Source of the DNA: Strigamia acuminata
Taxonomy: Eukaryota > Arthropoda > Chilopoda > Geophilomorpha > Linotaeniidae
NCBI GenBank assembly: GCA_949358305.1
Contig: OX442314.1
Span: forward strand, 2,049,087-2,113,086
Length of the DNA stretch: 64,000 nt
Reading direction: 5' to 3'
The notes beneath the pieces were generated by a model that was not told where the DNA came from, made no database searches, and was given only the letters and a program-made list of their open reading frames with translations. Below, one piece after another: positions 24,752 through 33,217 of the stretch. How positions within the stretch are numbered: the first letter of the stretch is position 1; every line of letters starts with the position of its first letter. The translations under genes were made by a program, and so were the position numbers.

Positions 24752-25434
24752 TAGGGTTGCACCGAATATTCGGTTTATATTCGGTTATTCGGCCTATTCG
24801 GCCTAAAAACCGAATATTATGTACCGGTATTTGGCCGAATATCAACCTGTTATTCAGCCGAATGCATAATAATGATAATATTAGAATTATTTGAATTTTG
24901 CAGTAAAACAACTTCACATTTATAGGTCAAAATTGCATTCTTCATATAAAAAAATTTAATTTTCACTATTAGATTGCAATTATTTCCTCAAAAACACAAA
25001 TTTTACAATAAAAATTTAATATTTATTTTAAAAATTATATTTTTAAAGCACAAATTGCATTTTTACTGTAAAATTTGCTTTTCAGAGGCAAAAATTGCAC
25101 TTTATAGGCAAAAATCAGACTATTGTGGCAAAAATAGCACTATTGAGGCAATATTCACTATTTTGAGGCAAAAATAGCATTTTTCTCAGAAAAAGGACAT
25201 TTTTAACTTAAAAAAATTACATTTTTTGGATAAAAGGAATATTTTAGAACGTAAAAACTGCATTTCTTAGATAAAAAGTAAATTTTTTCAGCCAAAAATT
25301 GCTTTTTTTACTAAAAAATTTTTTTTTTTAAATATTCGGTTATTCGGCCGAATACCGAATATTCGGCCATGGTATTCGGTTCCGAATATTCGGTATTCGT
25401 TTATTCGGCCTTTTTGGTATTCGGTGCAACCCTA
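24752..25434. mobile_element. hAT-like MITE nested in family X copy A
   Basis: The ends are TAGGGTTGCACCGAATATT and its complement (TTCGGTGCAACCCTA). An exact 8-bp target duplication, ATTTTATG, lies at 24744-24751 and 25435-25442. The subterminal regions are dense in ATTCGG and CCGAAT words, as often seen for hAT transposase binding. There is no transposase; length 683 bp. Confidence 0.9.
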
Positions 25435-25528
25435 ATTTTATGCATCTGCATCTTCGCTGTCACTTAATTCATTATGTTTCATTACGTTATGTTACTACAA
25501 CGTTCAATCGAAAAACGTTGTTACTACC

Positions 25529-25673
25529 GTATACTCTTTCCACACTCAAGAGTGACCCTGGAAGCTGGGCTCCCATTGGCCGAGGTATTTCACTAGTGTA
25601 GCAGCAGTTGCATTGCAGTAGGCCAATGGGAGCCCAGCTTCCAGGGTCACTCTTGAGTGTGGAAAGAGTATAC
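25529..25673. mobile_element. 145-bp palindromic MITE with 53-bp perfect inverted arms
   Basis: Positions 25529-25581 and 25621-25673 are exact reverse complements (GTATACTCTTTCCACACTC...), separated by a 39-bp loop. The terminal GTATAC makes the boundary ambiguous; a TA duplication is possible. It interrupts sequence shared with family X copy B. Confidence 0.8.
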
Positions 25674-25723
25674 GACGTTTTTCGAAAAATTTAAGTTGCT
25701 CCTATTAATAGGAGCAACTTAAA

Positions 25724-25929
25724 TAGGAGAAACATAAATTCCACAGACTTTTTGGACCTGTTATTTCATTTATTGTTGATATTTTAAATAAATATTATTG
25801 AATCAGTCTGAAAATTTAATCAGACATTACTTGAGTGGTATATTTAATAATCCTAAAAGCAAAATTAAATCAAAATATTAGAAGTTAATTTTTTTCAAAT
25901 TTTTCGTCATTCCACAGACATTTTGGACG
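25724..25929. other. Unassigned repeat-like spacer
   Basis: The words CCACAGACTTTTTGGAC (about 25741) and CCACAGACATTTTGGACGC (about 25913) bracket the segment in the same orientation. No gene is present. Confidence 0.4.
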
Positions 25930-26660
25930 CACCTTAGTTGTATGGGCTTAGGGCCAATCGAATGGTCTTTAAGACAATTCAGGACATAAGAGTGAGGTGG
26001 GGGTGTCAAATGCCTTCGAGACGTCAGTTTTAGCTAAATGGAGATGTTGATTACGTACAGTCACAGTTTTGGACAATATCTAAATATATAGAACCAATAA
26101 GGTGAAGGGCACTGGAGCCTGACCTAGTGCCATACTGATTTGGGGGGAAAAGTTTGGAAATGGTTGGCCTGATCTGCATCAGTATACAATGGTCAGCAAT
26201 TTTACAAAGGGGGGGGAGTGATTAAATAGGGCGATAATGGAGACTAAGAGTTTGTCACCGCCTTTATGTAAGGGGGTGATAGAGATAGTTGCGTGTTTCC
26301 TTGCATTGGGGTAGGTAGAAGTGTCTATAATGGTGTTGAAAATATTAGTGAGAGAGAGAAGTACGGCAGGGAGTACCTTTTTGATAACAATACCAGGTAC
26401 GTTATCGTAAGAATGAGTAGACGAGAGGTTAGTCTTCATCGCCGCTATAATGATGTCGGTGGGGGAAATGTATTCAAAATTATTAAAACTTGGGACTGGG
26501 TGAGGCAAGGCGTCCTAATAGACAACTTAGGCCAGGAGCTAGTCAGAGTAAGCAAAGTTAGATAAAAAGAGAGATGAAGATATAGGAGAAGCAAAACCTG
26601 AAGATGGTTCAGTATGGTGAGCCAAAAACTTAGTTATGTGTCGGAAAGAATGGCGTGGAT
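25930..26660 (-). pseudogene. Decayed non-LTR (LINE) reverse transcriptase fragment
   Basis: The minus strand keeps a recognisable non-LTR reverse transcriptase order. First comes a segment like SPTDIIIAAMKTNLSSTHS with DNVPGIVIKKVLP, then ITPLHKGGDK. After stops and a shift come NQYGTRSGSSALHLI and SKAFDTP-like pieces, which correspond to the FRSG and DLSKAFDT motifs of jockey/I-like elements. Several stops and frame changes make it inactive. No 3' tail or target duplication was located. Confidence 0.72.
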
Positions 26661-26965
26661 TGCAAAGAAGAAATGGAACCAATGAGAACCTCATGCATTT
26701 TTAATGTTTGGTTTCCATTAAAGGATAGTGTTTTTTAATGTGTTCTGTGAGCCAATAAATCACGGGAATAGCCTATTAGTGGGTATATGGCATTAATTTT
26801 CATAATGGATATTAATCAATAGGTCTACAATTATAATTATAATGATAAAATCATGCAATAAACAAAATTATGACCATAACAAAAATGTAAATAAAGACGC
26901 ATAAATTATGAATTTTTGTTGTAAGACCACTTTCCCTTGAAGCAATTTTGTTTTTGTTGACATTG

Positions 26966-27085
26966 TACAGTTATAAAAAGCAACTTTCATTTGATAATAC
27001 CATAGGTGATTTTCACTTTGTTAGGTGATTTTAACTTCTTTGTGTGCGCTTTTTATGTCTTTTTATTTGATTTCTGCGTCTTTTA
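26966..27085 (+). repeat. Direct repeat R1, left copy
   Basis: The segment starting ACAGTTATAAAAAGCAACTT and ending TTTCTGCGTCTTTTAA recurs at 28497-28598 with about a 20-bp internal difference. The two copies bracket the gypsy fragment at 27.7-28.5 kb. Confidence 0.85.
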
Positions 27086-27663
27086 ACTTTTACTTGTTAA
27101 AACGGAAATTTAAAAAAAAAGAGAAAAAAAAATAGAGCAAAAAAATGAAAAAAAGTGAACTAAGTTCTTTCATATTGCCTAATACCGATATTGCAGTGTC
27201 TGGGAAAAAAAGTAAATTTCCAAACATTTGCAAGTTGGAAATTAATATGGAAAATTTGAATTTCCTATTATGAGAAAATTTGTTGGAAATGTGTTGTAAA
27301 TATTTAATCATTTCCACACTATTGGAAATTAGTGGCAAATCCTAAAATTTATTCTCTGAGTATTTCATGTTTGTGAAGAAATTTATGCAATTCGGTATTT
27401 GTCGAAAGAGAGTGACAAAAATAATTGAACGCGCCTAGTCTATTCAAAAGTAAACAGGAATTTTTTTAAAAATTATTTTTGGAATTTTTAAATCTATTAT
27501 TTTTTATTGTTTGGTATGAAATTGAATGAAAATACATGAAATTTCAGAAAGAATTTCCTGTTAGTTTTTTAGAGAAAAAATAAAAACTCTTATAGAAGTC
27601 AATATTGACCCAAGGTTGGGGTGGGGGTGGTTAAAGAACCAAATATTTAAAATCCAACAGGTG

Positions 27664-28467
27664 AAAACAAGAAATTGCAATATTTACAATAACCGCTCGA
27701 CTGTTAACAGTAGTTTACATTTACAACCGGACCCCTACCCTTTACCAAAGATTTCGGAACTTTTAGCTTCGATTGGGCGCGCGAGGTTTTTCAGTACGCT
27801 TGACTCTCGTCAAGCATATTTGCAAATTCCCTTATCGTAACGGTCGGCGATGATCGCAGCAGTAAACACGCCAAAAGGATTAATGGCCGTTACACGGTTG
27901 CCTTTTGGCACAATGCCATCTGCTGGGGTTTTTCAAAGAATCATCATTACGGTTTTGGACGGGGTCCCTAGAATTTACGTTTATCTCGACGACATTTTGG
28001 TCGCCACTTGGACGTTGCGGGAACATTTTGATGTTCTACGCATTATTTTCGACCGCTTATTAAAGAGGGGGTTACGATTGGCTCGTGAAAAGTCGAAGGT
28101 GGAGGCAGTCATGGCCATCGCACCCCCAAGTGACGTTAAGTCTTTACGCACGTTTTTAGGCATGGTGGCGTTCTACGCCGTTTTTGTGGCTAGATTGGCG
28201 GAGAAAGCAGCGCCACTCTATAAACTTTTATGTCTAGACAGGGAGTGGTCCTGGAACGTGCGAAGGCAACGAGCCTTTGAGTTGATTAAGGCGGCACTGA
28301 CAGAAGCGCCCATTTTGACTTTCTATGATTTGAAGAGACCGTTGGTAGTTGCCTCAGAAGCTTCACCATTTGGCGTAGGCGCAGTGTTGGCACATGTCGA
28401 CCCTGATGGCAAAGAATACCCGGTCGCATATGCATCCAGATCATTGTCCAAAGCTGAGGCCAATTAA
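27664..28467 (+). pseudogene. Gypsy reverse transcriptase/RNase H fragment with an internal stop
   Basis: The first part (to 27837) encodes the RT palm entry (LPKISELLASIGRARFFSTL and LDSRQAYLQIPLS), then a TAA at 27838-27840. The frame continues with the PFG segment and the catalytic YLDDILV motif. About 25 codons are missing between EKSK and KVEAV, where the C..F...FLGH segment should be. The connection domain (LRTFLGMVAFYAVF) and the start of RNase H (PVAYASRSLS) follow. It stops abruptly at 28467, with no gag, protease, integrase or LTR attached. Confidence 0.88.
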
Positions 28468-28496
28468 AAAGCCCAGAACCGATCACCGTGAACCAC

Positions 28497-28598
28497 AGTT
28501 ATAACAAGCAACTTTCATTTGATAATACCATAGGTGATTTTCACTTCTTTGTGTGCGCTTTTTATGTCTTTTTATTTGATTTCTGCGTCTTTTAATTA
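28497..28598 (+). repeat. Direct repeat R1, right copy
   Basis: This matches 26966-27085. It is preceded at about 28468-28495 by AAAAAGCCCAGAACCGATCA, which resembles a piece of NuSAP exon 6 (AAAAAGCCCAGAACGGATCA near 3310). Confidence 0.85.
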
Positions 28599-28619
28599 TT
28601 TTTTTTACACACATTTTTC

Positions 28620-29130
28620 ATATTTTGGTGTACTTCATCGCCAGTGTATATCAAACAAAATTTTACAAGATTATTTAAGACCAAAGTTGAGAAAATTTGT
28701 CAATGTTAATAGTCAACCAAGAGAGCAACTCCAGAATCTTATGATATTACTTTGGCAGGAACAATTTGTCACGACCAAAGATAAACCAAAAAGAAGGCAA
28801 ATTGCTCATTTTGATCAGGACCAGCATCACTCAAATATAAACCAAATATAAATGTAGGTCATTCATTACTTTTTTCTTTTTTTTAGACGCAGTTACAATT
28901 TTTATGAATCGTTTGGAAACTTTTTCTGATCTCCTTAACCGCAAATGCATTTCAAATAAAATTCTCAGAGATTACTTGAGACCTAAAGTAACAAATTTTG
29001 TTAACGTCGACAGCCAAGGAAGAGAAGACCTCCAAAAATTAATGATATTAATTTGGCAAGGAGGATTGGATAAACCAAAATTTTTCCAAAAAGAAGGCAA
29101 ACTGCTCATTTTTATCAGTCAAATGACTAC
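28620..29130 (+). other. Two tandem paralogous exon-like segments of unknown gene
   Basis: Segment 1 (about 28638-28850) and segment 2 (about 28920-29120) encode similar peptides: CISNKILQDYLRPKLRKFVN with LMILLWQ, and CISNKILRDYLRPKVTNFVN with LMILIWQ. Between them is an intron-like stretch ending in a T-rich tract and AG at about 28886. I do not recognise the family. The protein-level similarity with mostly silent or conservative changes suggests the duplicated unit was once coding. No start codon or upstream exon can be assigned. Confidence 0.5.
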
Positions 29131-29216
29131 GTTCGTCGTAATTGCCATCTGCATTACGAACACCATCACCACACGCACGTACTACATGATGGTGATCGCC
29201 ACAAAACGTTCGAGAT

Positions 29217-29345
29217 GGGAGTGAAGCATCAACGGGTGACACCACTACGGCCAGAAGCCAACGAGGATGTCGAGCGACTCATGAGGACGTTGAACAAAGC
29301 CATTCTGTCAGCGGTGACGGTAGAGAGGAAATGGTATGAAAAAAT
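29217..29345 (+). pseudogene. Gypsy integrase core fragment
   Basis: The frame reads MGVKHQRVTPLRPEANEDVE and continues RLMRTLNKAI, matching the end of a gypsy integrase core. The catalytic Glu lies in the PEAN.EVER motif. Only about 40 codons survive before a stop near 29347. Confidence 0.75.
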
Positions 29346-29584
29346 ATAATATTATTAGAATTTATATTCTATAAGAAAGAAGTAAAGAAAGGGGTCCCGT
29401 ACCAGAACAGGTTGGGGCGCACACCTCAATGTCCCTTCTGCAGAGCTACCATTAATCAGGTGCTAAGGATTTATCAGTAGATATACTGTTTATTACAAAT
29501 GATTAGTATTTTTTTTTATCATCATTATTATTAATTTTTATTATTATTAATTTCAAAGAAATTGCCATTCGGACAAAGTGCCTA

Positions 29585-29818
29585 ATGGCGAAAATTACTA
29601 AATTAATAAAATTTCGCCATTTCAAACAAGAGCACGTGATGCAGGTTGAAAGCAAATTGGCAAAGTGCTCTGGCTGCAATGAGGAGATATTGAGCGAGCA
29701 CCTGCTAAAATGTTATAATGGCGACTTGATCTGCCGATCATGCATCCGGCGCCAAGAACCGTACTGCAAGCACAAGCTTTTTCGTGTTTTATTAGTAGCT
29801 GCATTCAAAATGTGTTAA
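29585..29818 (+). other. Short open frame with RING/zinc-finger-like cysteines
   Basis: The peptide contains KCSGCNEEILSEHLLKCYNG followed by DLICRSCIRRQ and PYCKH. This is a C-x2-C...H...C...C-x2-C...C..H series like a RING or SIAH-type zinc finger. It is 77 residues with no supported exons around it, so it is probably a relic. The family is not identified with confidence. Confidence 0.35.
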
Positions 29819-29991
29819 CCATTTCTAGACACCAGATAGCGCTGTAACTTGCATTCACTTTTCAAAATGGCCATTATGACCGCCTGATGTAAAATTAAGC
29901 CTTGCCAGAGAAATGTCCAGCACATCTTTTCAAACAAATGACGCAGACGGTTTGTATATAATTTTAAAAAATATAACATGTAATTTATATA

Positions 29992-31041
29992 CTCCCTCTG
30001 TCCCAAATTATGGTATACATTTGGGGTGTTTTTTCTGTCCCAAATTATGGTATACATTTCTGGTTTTATTTGATTTTTATCATTAAAAATACAACATAAA
30101 TACAAAATTAATTTAATTAAGTTAAATTATTAATAAATTAAGTCAACAATAAACAATGTGGAGTAAACAATAACAATAAATAATACTCCCTAACAATAAT
30201 AACAATAGTGATTAGCAATGAAAATTTTGTCGTGCAGTTTCAATTGTTGCCACCCTTTGCTGTCATCACTGACTCCATACAGCATTGTAGTGACAAAAAT
30301 ACGTTTGTCTTTGTTTAATTCATTGAATGCGTTCTGTACACATTCAATTAATTCGTCAATTGTTTTTGGTGAAGCTTTGTGTTGTAGTGATTGAATTGAA
30401 TTGAAAAATCCAAGATCTAAAACGTTTAGGTCTGGACTATTTGGTGGCTGCGATTTAAATTGAATACACCATCCATCTTTTGATCCTTCGGCCAACAAAA
30501 CAGCATCATTGTCACTAGAATGGGGGTTGGGCGTAATTATTGCGTTTTCGGCCACATTTATTTTTTTTGATGACACATCAGCAAGAATATGTCCTTCATT
30601 ATATTGTCTTTTAACTTCTTGCCAAATTCGTGAAACAGTTAGTCTAGTAACTCCAAGTTTTCCTGCAATTTCATTAATGGCGCCACGACTCAACTTATTT
30701 CTTACATTGCTTCGTTTCAGCAAGAGCTGCAGTATATAATTTCGCTGATTATCAGTTAATTGCTTCTTTTTGGTCACTTTTCTTTGAAAACAGTCATTTT
30801 CTGAATTCATTTTTATTTTATTTGAAGCACAACAGGTGCCATTTAAATTTGAGTCTATTTTGGAAATATTCAACTCAGCAATAATGGAACGATAAATTAA
30901 TTACCCATAATGCCACCTAGTGATCAGAAAGTCCACTTAATTTGAAGGGTTATTCAGTGAAAATATCTTAAAATTATACAAAACTAACGATAATCGAGAA
31001 TTTTTTAGAGAAATGTATACCATAATTTGGGACAGAGGGAG
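29992..31041 (-). mobile_element. Mariner-like element with Stowaway-type ends, internally deleted
   Basis: The ends are CTCCCTCTGTCCCAAATTAT and the exact reverse complement, flanked by TA (29990-29991 and 31042-31043). Plant Stowaway and mariner elements share the CTCCCTCCGTCCC type of end. The left terminus is partly doubled, with CTGTCCCAAATTATGG again at 30035. The flanking sequence reappears uninterrupted at 62.33-62.41 kb, which gives an empty site and confirms the boundaries. It contains a truncated transposase on the minus strand. Confidence 0.92.
30190..30873 (-). pseudogene. Truncated mariner transposase (227 aa remnant)
   Basis: The N-terminal part has a helix-turn-helix region (LSRGAINEIAGKLGVTRLTV then SRIWQEVKRQYNEG), as in plant-type mariner transposases. 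The C-terminal part keeps QPPNSPDLNVLDLGFF, carrying the third catalytic Asp of the DDD triad. The block that should carry the first two Asp residues is missing: the frame passes from KKINVAENAI to SSDNDAVLLAEGSKDGW in about 15 residues. The deletion keeps the frame open, but the enzyme cannot be active. It may still bind the ends. Confidence 0.85.
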
Positions 31042-31043
31042 TA

Positions 31044-31442
31044 CTTTTTTTTATAGAAGCAGTACAGAAAATCATAAAAATAGTAGCAAATTTTGGGCAC
31101 ATACTCCGTCGTAACAGTATGAAGAAAGTGTACATAGTGAAATATTTAGAGAGTTTAGGAGGAAAAATCAAGACACTTGAATATTTAGAGAATCTGGGAG
31201 GAAAGATCAAGGCTATTGACCAAAGACCAATTAAAAAAAATATTAATTGGCTACTGGAAGCTAAAGCCGATCAAAAAACTATCAAAAAGACAGCAAAAGC
31301 AAACGATGCTGATTGCACTACCACAACTGAGGTTGCTAAAGAAATCACGCGGAAAACGACAACAGCCACCAACACGCTCCTGTCCGTAAAGGACAAAATG
31401 CGTACGAATCACCTTTATAATAATTTAATTTTATATCATTAA
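31044..31442 (+). repeat. Dispersed repeat Z, copy 1 (with short coding-like frame)
   Basis: Together with 29930-29991 this is about 90% alike to 62327-62740. A frame from 31119 gives about 107 residues, including YLENLGGKIKAIDQRPIKKN and NWLLEAKADQKT. The segment LEYLENLGGKIK is duplicated in tandem in this copy only. No family was recognised; it is probably a transposon part. Confidence 0.75.
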
Positions 31443-32848
31443 ATTAAACTACAAAGCAAAAGTCAAGCAATAATTGATTTGGCCTAAAAGTTATTTCCAC
31501 ATTCAACAAGAGGAAAAGGCAACGCGGAGTTAACATGTTTGGAAAATGGAAAAACTAGTTTTGTTCTGGTTTTAATTAGTTTGATTATTTTAGATGTTTG
31601 AAATGATGTAAAATGACTTAATTTTTAATAATAAAATGTTTTTAAAAGTCTGGAAGCAATGTTTTAAGCTGTTACTTTTTCAGAATCAGTTTATCGGTTG
31701 CTAAGTCAAGCTGGTTTTGAAATTTATGATCGATTGTTCTATCTGGACACAAAATGGCTTTCCCTAGCTTGAGCATTTGTATTTTGGCCTACTTTTATGC
31801 AGCCCTACACCAGTGAATAGGCTCGACCAATAGGAACTGGTCCCACTCTAACAGTGAGCAAGAGTATAGATGAATCAGAAATCAAGACCAGCTGATCAAT
31901 AGCTCAAATAACAGCCAAACTAGAGAAAATTAGGAAGCTAGCCGACTAAGAACTTGCCTCGTCAAGTAAAGGATCATTATTCATTTCCGCTACAAAAAAC
32001 AAAAAGAGATCTTTTGTGCAAACTCAAGAAAAAGCACATCCTTAGATCCAGAACGAAAAAGCAGAACGAAATCAAAAAAGATATATGTAAGGAATTATTA
32101 AACTTAATTCCAAATTCAGTACGGTCAACATCAGTTCATTTTGTGCGCAATACACAACATAGGATTACTAAAGGGTACATTCTGAATTGAATAGCAATTA
32201 GCGAAAAGCAACTGACCTTTCAATTACTTGTATGGTTTGCATAGTATATTGCATGCTGTGGGGGTAGGCTAAGGGGATTATTACAAAAAATTACAGTAAT
32301 CAATAACAGTAGTATGTTTTCCTGCCTGTTTTCCGCCATAACGAGGAAAATAAAGATTCATTATGAAACATTTTTTTTGAGACGGCAACTAAACTGACAA
32401 GAAATCTCTGGCAATTTGCTCATTTGGAAATGTTAAAACATGTGCAAGATAATGTGCAAGAGATTCCATTGAAGAACGAGAGCAAGTTTCATCAAAAGGA
32501 AGTAGGAACAGATGGGCCTGAGTAAGATCCAAAAACAACAGTAAGCACACATTGCAGATGCTCATGGCAAATCTCAACTCAGCCGGATTGCAAAAAGCAG
32601 GATTAGAGAAATATGGAAAAATAGTGTTAGCAAGCAGTCAAAATTGCATAACAATTAGTAAATGCTACACCCATTCAGTAAATGGCGTGCAGGCCTACAA
32701 TACCAACTCTATTATGACCAGAGCTCTCTTTTTGCTTGACCCAGGGGTGACCACGAGGAGGTAGAGAGTTGGATTTTACACCCCCATACTCAAATAACAA
32801 TAGAATATAACCTATAAACTCTACAAGTTCAAAAGAAACATTAATTAT
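31443..32848. other. Repeat-derived spacer; includes part of dispersed family Y (copy 1, left part)
   Basis: No gene is supported. About 32460-32590 (GAGCAAGTTTCATCAAAAGG to GCAGATGCTCATGGCAAAT) aligns with 43270-43405. The family continues at 37619 on the far side of the gypsy element that splits it. Confidence 0.55.
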
Positions 32849-32853
32849 CTGGG

Positions 32854-33007
32854 TGTAGTGTTGTGGATTAATAACAGACACGCTGGCTTGCATCGATAAG
32901 AATGACCTTAGTGCACTTGCACTCATAATCATGTGCTTTAATAAGTAGTGTCGCCTGGTGGCAACATTATGCAACACAAGGTCGTTGCGTGTCTCAAGGA
33001 CACTACA
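32854..33007 (-). repeat. 3' LTR of gypsy 1 (154 bp)
   Basis: Identical to 37460-37613, with inverted ends TGTAGTG/CACTACA. Very short for a gypsy LTR. Confidence 0.96.
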
Positions 33008-33217
33008 TCATTCTCTTTTCTTTTCAAAGTGTTAACTTTACATACAATTTTTTAAATAATATTTCAACAATAAGACAATACATTTTCATGTATATAAACA
33101 ATAACAGTTTTTAAAATAAACAATATTAATCAATTTGACATTGTCCAGGCCTGAACTTCTTTTAACTCTTTACACAAAACTATTAATTACTTAGTTATTC
33201 TTAAACATTTCTACATC

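Larger units (their letters stand above)
24615..25723 (-). mobile_element. Palindrome-ended DNA transposon remnant (family X, copy A), disrupted twice
   Basis: The left end carries a 22-bp perfect palindrome (24621-24642, core TTGTATTCGAATACAA) followed by ATGGTGTTATATTCGAAT. The reverse complement of 24650-24751 and of 25443-25528 matches 39500-39690 of copy B, including a small acidic C-terminal coding end. The body is split by a hAT-like element and by a palindromic MITE. The right edge is a 34-bp perfect palindrome at 25690-25723. The superfamily is not assigned. Confidence 0.6.
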
